A stretch of DNA of 64,000 nucleotides from Calothrix sp. 336/3 (GCF_000734895.2 NZ_CP011382.1:6144491-6208490), one strand, 5' to 3'. Counted from the stretch's first letter, positions 18,352 to 28,093 are shown. Notes: a model not told the origin generated them from the sequence alone. Translations and numbers: made by a program.

Positions 18352-18814
18352 TCACTGAAGTATTTTAGGCAGAGGCTGATAATTCCCCAATTTACCATAC
18401 CGCCCACATCAATCTGTTACTAAGTGTAATTAAGCTTACTCAGTATATACGCCCATAGGTTTGTGTGAGTTAGTACAGATGAACGCAGCGATCGCCAATA
18501 TTCCCGGCATTCTTTTGCCGATTGAGGAGTTTATCAATAAATACTTTTCGGGAGTGAGCAGAACCAAGAATGAAGCTACAAACCAAATATAGACCCCAAT
18601 TTCATCTTTGACGTGTCAAGGGAGTCATAGCTTAAATGCACTAATTTTTTAACCCACGAATCAATTCTGGGAAACAGATAGATGTCAAACTGCAAATTTT
18701 TCCTTGAAAAAAGTCATCATTTTTGATTCCCTATCACAGCCAAAAGCTTGGGGAAATCACTTTTCAAGCATAAATTATTCAACATCGGTAAGCATAATCT
18801 GAGAAATACCAACG
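18352..18814. other. Intergenic region
   Basis: About 460 bp with no supported gene. A 37-codon plus-strand frame beginning near 18479 (MNAAIANIPGILLPIEEF) includes a HIP1-like site and may be chance or decayed sequence. No clear hairpin or repeat was seen. Confidence 0.4.
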
Positions 18815-19450
18815 TCACGCAGCAATTTCTTCTCGCACCTGGGCAACAAAATTCGAGAGAATTTGTAACCCGATATTAGAAGATTTTTCGGGGTGAAATT
18901 GGACTGCAACTAAATTATCACGAGCAACTGCGGCAGTGATAGATTGACTGCCATGGGTGACAGTAGCAGCACGCACCGTAGTATCCAGGGGGTCAACATA
19001 GAAAGAATGAACAAAATACACCCAAGGATGGGGTGCTAAATATTCCCAAAGCAAACATTTTGGTTGGGTAAATTCCAGCTGATTCCAACCCATATGGGGA
19101 ATTGTAATTCCCGGTTCGGGACGGAAACGACGCACCTTACCTTTAATAATTCCGAGTCCAGGTTCATGTCCTTCCTCGGAAGATTCAAAGAGAATTTGCA
19201 GTCCTAAGCAGATACCTAAAAAAGGTTTGCCAGAAGATATTGCCGCTTTGATGGGTTGTTCTAAACCACGCGACCTTAAGTGTTGAACTGCTGGGTCAAA
19301 AGCACCCACACCGGGCAAAAGAACAGCATCTGCTAGTTCCATTTCCCGTGCCGAATCTGTAATTTTAGGTGTTGCACCAGCTCTTTCTAAACCTTTACAG
19401 ACTGAATGCAAGTTACCCATGTCGTAATCAACGACTGCAATCACCGCCAT
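18815..19450 (-). CDS. hisH: Imidazole glycerol phosphate synthase, glutamine amidotransferase subunit HisH
   Basis: This 211-residue class I glutaminase supplies ammonia to HisF for imidazole glycerol phosphate synthesis in histidine biosynthesis. It shows VVDYDMGNLHSVCKGLERAG at the start, LPGVGAF, the nucleophile Cys81 in FLGICLGLQILFE, and the His-Glu pair in VQFHPEKSS near the end. The length is normal. It is divergent from the peptidase gene, 60 bp away. hisF is not in the window, which is common in cyanobacteria, where his genes are scattered. Confidence 0.97.
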   Translation of the reverse strand: MAVIAVVDYDMGNLHSVCKGLERAGATPKITDSAREMELADAVLLPGVGAFDPAVQHLRSRGLEQPIKAAISSGKPFLGICLGLQILFESSEEGHEPGLGIIKGKVRRFRPEPGITIPHMGWNQLEFTQPKCLLWEYLAPHPWVYFVHSFYVDPLDTTVRAATVTHGSQSITAAVARDNLVAVQFHPEKSSNIGLQILSNFVAQVREEIAA

Positions 19451-19510
19451 TTTTACCTGCTCCCGTTCAAATTATTATGGAGGGTAATTCTATTTTAAAT
19501 AATAATTCCT

Positions 19511-20023
19511 ATGTCGAAAAGATTTCTATTAACTTCTTTTGATATTTGGTTGCCCCATCACCAATCAAATTCCTCTGATGATTTGTTGACTCAGGTGAGT
19601 AAACTTGAGGGAATATCTCATGATTTAACTTGTCTGAGACTTCTACCAGTAGATATTGCCCTAGCTAGTTCTCAGGTAATCGAAAAAATCCGCGAACTCC
19701 AACCCCAGGCTATTATCTGTTGTGGCATGGCAGAAAAGCGATCGCAATTAACGGTAGAATCAAATGCGAGTTGTGGTGAGGCAGTTTTACAAACAACGGT
19801 GGATTTACAAAATTTGCTCGCCCTCTCCGAGAATGTCGGAATCAGTCACGACTGCGGTAAATTTATCTGTGAAGGTCTATATTATTCCGTGTTAGATTAC
19901 CTGAATAGGCAGCAAATCAAAGTCCCCTGCATTTTTGTCCACGTTCCTATTTTGACTGAGGATAACTTATCTGAGATTACCCGCGATTTTCTATTAATTA
20001 TTCACCAGTTGGCACTTTCGTAA
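19511..20023 (+). CDS. Pyroglutamyl-peptidase I-like protein (peptidase C15)
   Basis: This 170-residue protein resembles pyrrolidone-carboxylate peptidases, which remove N-terminal pyroglutamate. The opening LLTSFDIWLPHHQSNSS replaces the usual GFEPFGG-N-S, but the catalytic set is recognisable: Glu83 in QLTVESNAS, Cys120 in ISHDCGKFICEGLYY and His144 in IFVHVP. It is shorter than typical enzymes (about 200-215 residues), as are many cyanobacterial members. It is followed almost at once by the DUF3370 gene, so the two may be co-transcribed. Activity on real substrates is inferred. Confidence 0.8.
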   Translation: MSKRFLLTSFDIWLPHHQSNSSDDLLTQVSKLEGISHDLTCLRLLPVDIALASSQVIEKIRELQPQAIICCGMAEKRSQLTVESNASCGEAVLQTTVDLQNLLALSENVGISHDCGKFICEGLYYSVLDYLNRQQIKVPCIFVHVPILTEDNLSEITRDFLLIIHQLALS

Positions 20024-20039
20024 ATTGGATTACGTCTGG

Positions 20040-21416
20040 ATGAGGAAAAAAGTATGTAAGTATATGTTGCCATTCTTACTGATTCTGCCCATCGCCCAAT
20101 CAAATATTCAACCCATCGGGGAGGAAATTATCCAGATTCAAGAGGTACTACCTCTTCCTGGAAAATTGGATATTATCCCAACTTTTAATAGTAATAGTCC
20201 CGAAAAGGTATTAGAAGAAGGTATTTTACTTTCAACTTTTCCCTCCCAAGGTAAGAAAGCACCCACTGCACACCTGAATTTTCCCTTTCGTGGCAGATTT
20301 GATATTTTTGCCCACCACATCGCGGAAGCTCCCTCACCGGATAATTTAAGGACATTATATTTAGGTGTGATGCTGCATAATCCGGGGAGAAAACCTGTAA
20401 AAGTCAAGGTTTTCCAAGCAGCGAGTTATTTAAGTCAACCGGATGCACCTTTTATTCAGTTACCCAGTTTCAGCGATAATTGGTTAGGAAATGTCTTTGC
20501 TGGACCTGGCGATCGCGTCATGAATGAGGTACTCAGAGGACAACGACAAAATAATTTTCCTGCCGAAATTACCATCCCTCCCCAAAGTAGTCAGATGGTG
20601 ATGAATGCACCCATTCCCGTGAAGGGACTCAACCCACCTCTCAATGGTCGCTCTGCCTTGATGCGTTTATGGAGTAGTGGTAAAGTCTATGCGGCGAGTA
20701 TGGCGATGTTTGCTCCCACTAATTCTGATGGTACAGAGCGATCGCCCAATGTCCAAGAATGGCAAAATCTCTTAAATAGCGGCGATTTATCCACACCCAG
20801 AGATAAGGTACCCACACCCCCAGGTCAAACACCTATTATCTATGGTCGTGTCGCTGGTGTCGCCCAGGGTTCCCGATGGCGAGCTTTTATTACGGATAAT
20901 CCCCAAGTCAAATATCTTACCATCCCCCAAGCTGGTCAAGCTTATTCCTACGCTCTCAGCACCGTTGATGGAGGTACCCTTGGTACGGGACAGGTGCAAA
21001 GTGCGCCCATGTTAGCCCGTTACCCCGATACCGCTTACCGTGCCCATGGTAACTATGGTATTCAATATAGCCTCAAGCTGCCTTTGTATAACAAAACACA
21101 ATCAAATCAAAAAGTGACAATTTCCTTGCAAACACCTATCAAAGAGGAAAACCTGAAAAAAGGTGGTTTGCGCTTCTTCAGTACACCTGCCAAGCAAACC
21201 TTCTTCCGAGGTACGGTCAAGCTAAGTTATAAAAATGACCAGGGAGAACTCCAGGATAAGTTTTTCCACTTAGTACAAAAACGCGGGCAACCAGGGGAAG
21301 CTCTCGCAACCTTGCAGATGAAACCAGGGGACAAACGACTGGTGGAAGTGGATTTACTCTACCCACCGGATGCTACACCACCGCAAGTATTAACTGTAAC
21401 AACAGATAGGAACTAA
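20040..21416 (+). CDS. DUF3370 family protein, probably exported
   Basis: This 458-residue protein belongs to a cyanobacterial family of unknown function (DUF3370). The start is placed at the ATG 16 bp after the peptidase stop codon; a TTG at 20025 would add five residues. The N-terminus (KVCKYMLPFLLILPIAQSN) looks like a signal sequence, followed by the family-type stretch EVLPLPGKLDIIPTFNSNSPEKVLEEGILLST. Beta-rich motifs follow (FRGRFDIFAHH, LYLGVMLHNPGRKPVKVKVFQAASY). No catalytic residues are recognisable. It probably acts in the periplasm or at the surface. The short spacing suggests an operon with the peptidase. Confidence 0.75.
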   Translation: MRKKVCKYMLPFLLILPIAQSNIQPIGEEIIQIQEVLPLPGKLDIIPTFNSNSPEKVLEEGILLSTFPSQGKKAPTAHLNFPFRGRFDIFAHHIAEAPSPDNLRTLYLGVMLHNPGRKPVKVKVFQAASYLSQPDAPFIQLPSFSDNWLGNVFAGPGDRVMNEVLRGQRQNNFPAEITIPPQSSQMVMNAPIPVKGLNPPLNGRSALMRLWSSGKVYAASMAMFAPTNSDGTERSPNVQEWQNLLNSGDLSTPRDKVPTPPGQTPIIYGRVAGVAQGSRWRAFITDNPQVKYLTIPQAGQAYSYALSTVDGGTLGTGQVQSAPMLARYPDTAYRAHGNYGIQYSLKLPLYNKTQSNQKVTISLQTPIKEENLKKGGLRFFSTPAKQTFFRGTVKLSYKNDQGELQDKFFHLVQKRGQPGEALATLQMKPGDKRLVEVDLLYPPDATPPQVLTVTTDRN

Positions 21417-21582
21417 GGAACGCAAATCGAAGCGGAAGGCGGGGTATTTTTCCTATTTCCCCACAATTCTGAACTGAAGTTTGAAAATTGCTACATATTC
21501 CAAATTTCCGTGAACCAGGCAGACAGAAACAGGCTCGGAATGTGAGAATATTTATACTTTGATAGTTTTGCCAAATTGACCT

Positions 21583-22323
21583 ATGATGCATCCTTCTTTG
21601 CAAAGTGCATTTGCTAGCCGTCGCGCTCTGAAAGTGATTAGCGGTTTACATAATTTTGACGCAGAACGTGTAGCGGCAACAGTAAAAGCTGCACATTACG
21701 GTGGTGCAACGTTTCTGGATATTGCAGCAGATGTCACGTTAGTGCAATTAGCGAAGGGATTGACAAATTTACCAATATGTGTATCTGCTGTAGAGGCTGA
21801 AAAATTTGTGCCCGCAGTGGCAGCAGGTGCAGATTTGATTGAGATTGGTAATTTTGATGCTTTTTATGCCCAGGGGCGGAGATTTGAAGCGGAGGAAGTG
21901 TTAGCTTTAACTTACCAGACTCGCTCCTTGCTGCCAGAAATTACCTTGTCGGTGACTGTTCCCCATATTTTGACTTTAGATCAACAGGTACAACTGGCTG
22001 AGGATTTGGTGAAAGCGGGGGCTGACATCATTCAAACCGAAGGTGGTACAAGCAGTCAACCCAGCCACGGGGGAACCTTGGGTTTAATGGAAAAAGCTGC
22101 TCCTACCCTAGCGGCAGCCTATGAAATTTCCCGTGTCGTCTCAGTACCTGTGCTTTGTGCTTCCGGTATTTCCAATGTTACCGCACCCTTGGCGATCGCG
22201 GCTGGTGCTGCGGGTGTTGGTGTCGGTTCTGCCATCAATCAACTCAATAGCGAAGTGGCAATGATTGCTGCTGTGCGGAGTTTAGTGGAAGCATTAGCAA
22301 CCCCAGTACAGACTAAGGTGTAA
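21583..22323 (+). CDS. ycf23: Ycf23 (DUF561) TIM-barrel protein
   Basis: This 246-residue protein matches the Ycf23/DUF561 family, which is also encoded in red-algal plastids. It has a (beta-alpha)8 pattern: LKVISGLHNFD, GATFLDIAAD, PICVSAVE, AGADLIEIGNFDAFY, TLSVTVPHIL, GADIIQTEGGT, PVLCASGIS and GAAGVGVGSAIN. The last two strands resemble the phosphate-binding ends of ribulose-phosphate-binding barrels. The reaction is unknown. It is monocistronic; a homolog is reported as widely conserved in oxygenic phototrophs, so it is an ordinary core gene here. Confidence 0.9.
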   Translation: MMHPSLQSAFASRRALKVISGLHNFDAERVAATVKAAHYGGATFLDIAADVTLVQLAKGLTNLPICVSAVEAEKFVPAVAAGADLIEIGNFDAFYAQGRRFEAEEVLALTYQTRSLLPEITLSVTVPHILTLDQQVQLAEDLVKAGADIIQTEGGTSSQPSHGGTLGLMEKAAPTLAAAYEISRVVSVPVLCASGISNVTAPLAIAAGAAGVGVGSAINQLNSEVAMIAAVRSLVEALATPVQTKV

Positions 22324-22383
22324 GTATTCCTTGGGGAATATCGCACAGGCACAATGCCTGTGCCACAATCTTGGAAGGAACGA

Positions 22384-23505
22384 CTAAAAACAATCCTTTA
22401 AGCTATAAATTACCTGTTGTTGTTGCTCCTCAGATAATTCTGGGAACATCGGCAAGGATAAAACTTCATTTGCTCCCTGCTCCGATATTGGTAATTGCCC
22501 TACTTGATAACCTAGGCTTTCGTATACAGGTTGCAGGTGTAAAGGACGGGGATAATAAACCATAGTATTAATTCCTCGTTCCTGGAGTTGGTTGCGTAGC
22601 CAATCCCTGCGCTCATCCAGCACACGAATGGTGTATTGATTCCACACACCTTCACCCCCAGACAATTCCTGGGGAATAGTAATACCAGAAATTGCAGAGA
22701 GAAATTCATGATAACGGCTGGCGATCGCCTGTCTTTTCTCGTTCCAACTATCCAAATGCTGTAATTTAATCGTCAGAATCGCCGCTTGAATTGCATCTAA
22801 ACGACTATTAACACCGATTTCTGCATGGATATATCGAGTCGTTTGCCCATGTTCTTTCAAAACTCTCAACTTGGCAGCTATTTCAGAATTATTGGTTGTT
22901 ATTGCCCCACCATCACCACATCCCCCTAAATTTTTTGTCGGGTAGAAACTAAAACAACCAATGTGTCCAATACTACCAACCCGTTCCCCTTGCCATTTTG
23001 CTCCCGTGGATTGGGCGCAGTCTTCAATGACAATTAAATTATGGGCGATCGCAACAGCCATTAAACTTGTCATATCCACAGGTTGCCCAAATAGATGCAC
23101 TGGGATAATCGCCTTAGTTTGGGGAGTAATTGCTGCTGCTACCTGTTGCACATCTAAATTAAAAGTAGTTGCATCAATATCAACAAATACAGGTTTGGCT
23201 CCAACTGCGCTAATCACTTCCGCAGTCGCAATGAAGGTAAAAGGAGTAGTGATGACTTCATCACCTGCACCAATATCAAAAGCACGTAATGCCAAATAGA
23301 GAGCATCCGTACCGGAGTTACAAGCAATGCAATTACTTACATGATGATAAGCGGCAAACTGCTGCTCGAAATTTTCTACAACAGCACCACCAATATAACG
23401 TCCAGAAGCCAGAATCTCTAACACCACAGCACTAACTTCGGCAGCGATGGTGGTATATTGTTGGCGATTATCAAACGCAGGGATGGAATTTACACTTTGA
23501 ATCAT
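22384..23505 (-). CDS. DegT/DnrJ/EryC1/StrS family sugar aminotransferase
   Basis: This 373-residue PLP enzyme belongs to the family that makes amino sugars by transamination of nucleotide-linked keto-sugars. It shows CNSGTDALYLALRAF (cofactor phosphate binding), TPFTFIATAEVISAVGAKPVFVDID, IIPVHLFGQPVDM and the PLP lysine Lys191 in SFYPTKNLGGCGDGGA. The C-terminal VWNQYTIRVLDERRDWLRNQLQERGI is typical. The product probably goes into surface polysaccharide, but the substrate is not readable. It is convergent with ycf23, with only 60 bp between, and no other sugar-pathway gene is adjacent. Confidence 0.92.
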   Translation of the reverse strand: MIQSVNSIPAFDNRQQYTTIAAEVSAVVLEILASGRYIGGAVVENFEQQFAAYHHVSNCIACNSGTDALYLALRAFDIGAGDEVITTPFTFIATAEVISAVGAKPVFVDIDATTFNLDVQQVAAAITPQTKAIIPVHLFGQPVDMTSLMAVAIAHNLIVIEDCAQSTGAKWQGERVGSIGHIGCFSFYPTKNLGGCGDGGAITTNNSEIAAKLRVLKEHGQTTRYIHAEIGVNSRLDAIQAAILTIKLQHLDSWNEKRQAIASRYHEFLSAISGITIPQELSGGEGVWNQYTIRVLDERRDWLRNQLQERGINTMVYYPRPLHLQPVYESLGYQVGQLPISEQGANEVLSLPMFPELSEEQQQQVIYSLKDCF

Positions 23506-23825
23506 GAGATTTTATTTTCTGATGAAGTATAGATGCCAAAGCTGAATTGTTAATGATTGCATTGTCAATCAACTCGCTACGGCAATTATGTTGTCCTGAA
23601 TACTCAGTGACAAGGGGTTGGTTTTCCGAAATATGGGGAGAGAGTCACCAAAAAGCGGCTATTTGCTCATACTCACCTATTCTTGAGGGTGGTGTAAAGA
23701 TTAAAGCATCATCTCAGGTAATTTTTTGTGAAAGTAAAAGATAATATAGCAACCAAGGGGTGATAGGTGAGATTTTTTCCTAATCCTCTTTGTTCCCACC
23801 TTCGATTCCTGATTCCCCCGGTAGA

Positions 23826-24605
23826 ATGTCAGAACTTATCAAGCTAGATATTATAGATTTAATTAGTGCCTTGGGATTTATCCTCGCAGCTGTGGCTTTG
23901 TCCCTATGGGCAAAAATTGGCTTAGAGTTGAATATACTTGTGGCGGTGGGCAGGAGTCTCTTACAGTTAGCTGTCTTAGGTTATTTGTTAGATTTCACCT
24001 TTGCGCTCAATCACCCTGTTGCTGTTGTCGGATTCTTGTTGACTTTGTTGACATTTGCGGCGATCGCCACGAAAAATCGCATTTCTGCCAAACTACCCCT
24101 GTTACCTTGGGTGTGGGGTTCCCTGATATTTAGTACTATTTTGACGCTAATTTATACCAATTATGTGATTCTGCAACCGGAAAGATGGTATGCACCTCGC
24201 TATTTAATCCCCCTATTTGGGTTGATTCTGGCAAATGCGATGAGTGCTGCGGCGATCGCTGGTGAAAGACTTGTAAGTACTATTTCCTCAAATCAGGCAG
24301 AAATTGAAACCCATCTCTGTTTGGGTGCAACTCCCCAGCAAGCTGTCTCTCGTTACCGCAAGGATGCTATACGCGCAGGAGTCATACCAACCCTGAATCA
24401 AATGATGATAATTGCTATGGTAGCTATTCCTGAATTTACCACTGGTCAATTACTCAGCGGAATTAATCCCCTTGATGCCGCATCCTATCAAATTCTGGTT
24501 TTACTGATGATAGTGTTTAGTAATATCTTGACTACTATTTTACTGACTCAAGGGGTGAGCCAACAATTTTTTAATTCCGCAGCCCAACTGAAAAATAAAG
24601 TTTAA
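23826..24605 (+). CDS. fetB: FetB-like ABC permease (UPF0014)
   Basis: This protein of about 259 residues matches the FetB/YbbM family, the permease of a heavy-metal (iron) exporter. The ATG start is preferred because it gives the family length; an upstream TTG at 23790 is less likely. About seven membrane segments are visible, and the conserved loop IGLELNILVAVGRSLLQLAVLGYLL and the later NAMSAAAIAGERL...LCLGATPQQAVSRYRKDAIRAGVIPTLNQM are diagnostic. The ATPase partner FetA is not adjacent, so it would have to be encoded elsewhere. It is convergent with the pentapeptide gene. Confidence 0.85.
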   Translation: MSELIKLDIIDLISALGFILAAVALSLWAKIGLELNILVAVGRSLLQLAVLGYLLDFTFALNHPVAVVGFLLTLLTFAAIATKNRISAKLPLLPWVWGSLIFSTILTLIYTNYVILQPERWYAPRYLIPLFGLILANAMSAAAIAGERLVSTISSNQAEIETHLCLGATPQQAVSRYRKDAIRAGVIPTLNQMMIIAMVAIPEFTTGQLLSGINPLDAASYQILVLLMIVFSNILTTILLTQGVSQQFFNSAAQLKNKV

Positions 24606-24701
24606 ATACAGCAAATTCTACGCTTTGTTCTGTATGTCATTAAGAAAAACTTATTTTAAATATTAGATTAAACTCCAATAAATTCGGTTAAAGCTTTTAT
24701 T

Positions 24702-26147
24702 TTACTCAGTCATGTAAATGTAAATTTCGTATAGGGAGAGTTCTTCTAAATTCTCTCCATTTACAGTTTTGACATTGACACGACTATTTGATGTACTAAA
24801 CCCAGTTATTTCTCCTCTAGTAGTTGTTTTTGTTTCGTTGTCAATGTACTGCCTTACTTCAACTTGACAGCCAATAAGTTTTTCGAGATAAACATCCTCA
24901 TCAAAATCTCTAGGCTTAGAATCCACTATGGATCGTAATGATTTTGGCAATCCTAACTTATCAAATAATTTTTTATTATATATAGCTTCATACCAATTTT
25001 TAGCTTCTTTTATTTGTTCTGGGGTCAAATTCTTCACAGATGTAAAATTAGTAGATACCAAGTTAGCATTAGTTAGTTTTGCTCCGGAAAAATCTGTATA
25101 ATAAAACTTTTCATATTGATAAGGAGGACTATATCCATCATCTATAGATATTAATTCAAAATTATTATCAATTTCCTCTTCATCCCATGTTCTGGCACTT
25201 ACAAGTATTGTATTACTTAAATCAGCATTTATAAATATTGTATTTTGTATACATGAGTTTTCAAGATTTGCATTGGTAAGATTTGCATTAGTAAGATTTG
25301 CATTGAAAAGATTTGAATTGGTAAGATTTGCATCATTGAGAATAATATTACTCAGGTTAGCACCGCTCAGATTAGCATCACTAAGGTTAGCACCGCTCAG
25401 ATTCGCATTACTCAGGTTAGCACCGCTCAGATTAGCACCACTCAGATTGGCATCACTAAGGTTAATGCCACTAAGGTTAGCAGTTTTTAACAGAAATTGT
25501 AAAAGTTCGGTGTCACTTATAAAATGTAAAACCCTGTTTTGACGTTCTGTATCATTTTCTAACCGTCGCAATATAGTTACTGTTCTTATGCGTGCAACAT
25601 CTCGTACGCAATTATCTGCATTTGCATGATTACTTTTTTCATTTGTATCAAGAAACAATTCAGAGCGACTTCTCCTATTAATTAAGATTTCTGACATCCT
25701 GTCAATGTAATCCTGAAAAGCCTCTTCACGTAAATTAGCTTCAGCAATATCTTTTTCAACTTTTTCTCTTTGTTCAGCCTGTTGCTTCTCAACTTTTGCT
25801 AGTTGTTCAGCTTGCTCTTTTTCAACAAACGCTCGTTTCTCTGCTCGTCGTTGTTCGCTAGCTTGAAACTGAAATAGCACAACTGGAATTGCCAAAGTAC
25901 CAGCTAGCCCTAACCAATCCCAAAGCGTCTTTCCTGATTGAAAATGTTCAGTTTCAGTTTCCTTGACACTGATAATCTTTCCGTCTTTTATTGTTTTCTC
26001 TATACTTTTTGATTTATTTGAATCTTCTCCAAAACCACTCCAGTTAAATTGGTAGAGAACAGGAATACTAATGACGCTAATTGCGAAAAATAGTCGTAAA
26101 AGAACCTTAGCGGGCAAGGGCTTAAAAATATCTTTAGTTATTTTCAT
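24702..26147 (-). CDS. Membrane-anchored pentapeptide-repeat protein with coiled coil
   Basis: This protein of about 481 residues starts at an ATG rather than at an upstream GTG (26180). Two membrane segments lie near the N-terminus (about 15-35 and 75-95), separated by about 40 charged residues. A coiled coil rich in EKEQAEQLAKVEKQQAEQ follows, then a helical stretch, a pentapeptide block (A-N-L-S-G type, about 220-300 and again about 335-350) forming a right-handed beta-helix, and a C-terminal domain of about 100 residues including GCQVEVRQYIDNE that I do not recognise. The N-terminal layout resembles other cyanobacterial low-copy pentapeptide proteins. Function unknown; it may act as a membrane-bound scaffold. 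Confidence 0.8.
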   Translation of the reverse strand: MKITKDIFKPLPAKVLLRLFFAISVISIPVLYQFNWSGFGEDSNKSKSIEKTIKDGKIISVKETETEHFQSGKTLWDWLGLAGTLAIPVVLFQFQASEQRRAEKRAFVEKEQAEQLAKVEKQQAEQREKVEKDIAEANLREEAFQDYIDRMSEILINRRSRSELFLDTNEKSNHANADNCVRDVARIRTVTILRRLENDTERQNRVLHFISDTELLQFLLKTANLSGINLSDANLSGANLSGANLSNANLSGANLSDANLSGANLSNIILNDANLTNSNLFNANLTNANLTNANLENSCIQNTIFINADLSNTILVSARTWDEEEIDNNFELISIDDGYSPPYQYEKFYYTDFSGAKLTNANLVSTNFTSVKNLTPEQIKEAKNWYEAIYNKKLFDKLGLPKSLRSIVDSKPRDFDEDVYLEKLIGCQVEVRQYIDNETKTTTRGEITGFSTSNSRVNVKTVNGENLEELSLYEIYIYMTE

Positions 26148-26443
26148 GAAATACGAAAAAGCATCACCACTTGAATACACTATTTCAGTAGTGTATTTCG
26201 TAAATTATACAAATAAAAATTAATTATTCTCAGAGAATTTACCAGTCGATATTTAACCAAAGTAGATGATTAGGTAGTTCTTACTGGTTCTTTAGGCGTT
26301 GCTTAATAGGGTATGAAAATTAATGTTTTCAAAATCCAAATTGTAGATTCTTCGCGCCCCTGCGCCTTTGTGTGAAACAAAATTCATATTGCAATCAGCA
26401 ACGCCATTCTTTCTTATTCTGTGATTACAGGTTGTGAAAAAAA

Positions 26444-28036
26444 TTACCAAGAATGGAGCGCCCGCAACTGTGGCGTTTTTTTCAATTGGTGGGTTGCCAT
26501 ACGTGTGAGAACATCGTCCAAAATGGTGATTGCTTCAGCAATAAACGGTCCCTTATTTAACATCACACACTCAGCACGTTCAGCCATTGCCGCATCCGTC
26601 ATTTCTCCCCTCGAAGGTGTGCCTTCTTTTACCAAACTTTCTAATACTTGGGTTGCCCAAATTACGGGAACATGGGCAGCTTCGCAAAGCCAAAGAATTT
26701 CTTCCTGAATTTCTGTTAAACGCTGGTATCCAATTTCCACAGCTAAATCGCCTCTGGCAATCATAACCCCAAATGATTGTTTCCCTGCGGCATGGATGAT
26801 TAATTCTGGTAGATTGGAAACCGCGATCGCCGTCTCAATCTTTGCTACAATTGCGGGTCGAGTTGCTAGTCCCTCACAGCGCTTGTCCAATTCTTGTTGG
26901 AGTAACTCAATATCAGCAGACCTTTGTACAAAAGAGTAGCCAATAATATCTGCATGGGTGGCAACAAAATCCAAGTCGGATAAATCTTTTTCAGTCAGTG
27001 GACTCAGGGGTAATACTGTTTTTGGAAAATTCAAGCCCTTTTCTGGTCTGAGTTTGAGTCCTTTGGGGCTAACATGGGTAACTTGTAATAAAAGTCCTGG
27101 TTGTCCATTGGCTACTGGGTAATGGGTATCAACTACGCGAGTCCGAATCTTGCCATCATCAATATATACCGGGGTGTCAACAGTTAATAAATCGAGAATT
27201 TCGGGAACTGTACAGCAAGTTTGGAAATAGTCTATGGGTGATGGGATGGACTCAACTGTCTGTAACTCACTTTCGAGTTCAGGTTCACATCGCGACAGCA
27301 GGATATGATCCCCTTTGAACACCCGTTTTTTATCCGGTGGTGTAAGTACCTGCCCTGTGCGGATTTTCAAACCTGCCAAGTCCATCATTACCTTACAAGA
27401 TTTTCCTGTTTCCTGTTCTGCTCGCCGAACATTATCGATCATCCTCCCCCAAACTTCAGTTGTATCGTGGGCGCAGTTAATTCGCACACAGTTTGCCCCA
27501 CGTTGTATAATTTCTCGCACCATTTCATAGTCGGTGGCAGCTTCCGTGGGTAGTGTCACCATAATCCTGACCCGACGTTGGGATGGAGACTGACCAAATA
27601 ATTCTTCGGTGTGTTTTTGTAGTAAGCGATCGCCCTCAAAAAAGAACTCGATAGGTGGACGGTTGAGGTGCTGGGCAGACTTAGAGCCACAAATGACTTC
27701 CAAGCTTGCAATGACAGCATCTAGATTGGGTATTACCCGTGCTTCAATCCGTCCTAGGGAGGATAAACCCCAAGGCATCAGTGCAGCTTGCAGGGAGCGG
27801 AGATCATGCTGGCGTAAAGCTAGATATTCAGCTAAATTCAAGGCACTAGCAAGAAACTCAGAACGGTTAATGTGTGGTTTCCAGCAGTTAAAGGTGGCTT
27901 GTCCTTCAGTTTCCACAGTTTGGCGAAGTTCTTGCAGAGTCGATAACAAATTATGTGGACTTGAGAGATTACTAAGTGTGCCAAACGCCTGACTGTTCTG
28001 TGTCCTAGCGTTCGAGTTTGAAGTTGTAAACTGCAT
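26444..28036 (-). CDS. Atypical pyruvate kinase-like protein
   Basis: This 530-residue protein has an unrecognised N-terminal extension (about 1-150) before a pyruvate kinase barrel. The barrel keeps Arg185 and Asn187 in VRINCAHD, Asp219 in MMDLAGLKIRTG, the Lys-Glu in AIVAKIET, the ARGD loop in MIARGDLAVEIG, and ATQVLES. Two positions differ from standard enzymes: NFSHG becomes NCAHD, losing the serine, and the DTKGPEIRTG loop becomes DLAGLKIRTG, losing the Thr that helps bind the monovalent cation. The protein ends right after the barrel, so the C-terminal allosteric domain is missing. It may be a K+-independent, unregulated pyruvate kinase or a related phosphotransferase. Monocistronic. 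Confidence 0.8.
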   Translation of the reverse strand: MQFTTSNSNARTQNSQAFGTLSNLSSPHNLLSTLQELRQTVETEGQATFNCWKPHINRSEFLASALNLAEYLALRQHDLRSLQAALMPWGLSSLGRIEARVIPNLDAVIASLEVICGSKSAQHLNRPPIEFFFEGDRLLQKHTEELFGQSPSQRRVRIMVTLPTEAATDYEMVREIIQRGANCVRINCAHDTTEVWGRMIDNVRRAEQETGKSCKVMMDLAGLKIRTGQVLTPPDKKRVFKGDHILLSRCEPELESELQTVESIPSPIDYFQTCCTVPEILDLLTVDTPVYIDDGKIRTRVVDTHYPVANGQPGLLLQVTHVSPKGLKLRPEKGLNFPKTVLPLSPLTEKDLSDLDFVATHADIIGYSFVQRSADIELLQQELDKRCEGLATRPAIVAKIETAIAVSNLPELIIHAAGKQSFGVMIARGDLAVEIGYQRLTEIQEEILWLCEAAHVPVIWATQVLESLVKEGTPSRGEMTDAAMAERAECVMLNKGPFIAEAITILDDVLTRMATHQLKKTPQLRALHSW

Positions 28037-28093
28037 AAAGTCTGACTCAGTTACTCGATTACTGTTGCTTTAAATCAGGTTCAGTTACAAAAT

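Noticed and set aside
18479..18592. 37-codon plus-strand frame (MNAAIANIPGILLPIEEF...)
   Set aside because: Short, contains a HIP1-like site and has no recognisable family or ribosome binding site.
25273..25542. Repetitive Leu/Arg frame on the plus strand
   Set aside because: It is the antisense of the pentapeptide repeats of the gene on the minus strand.
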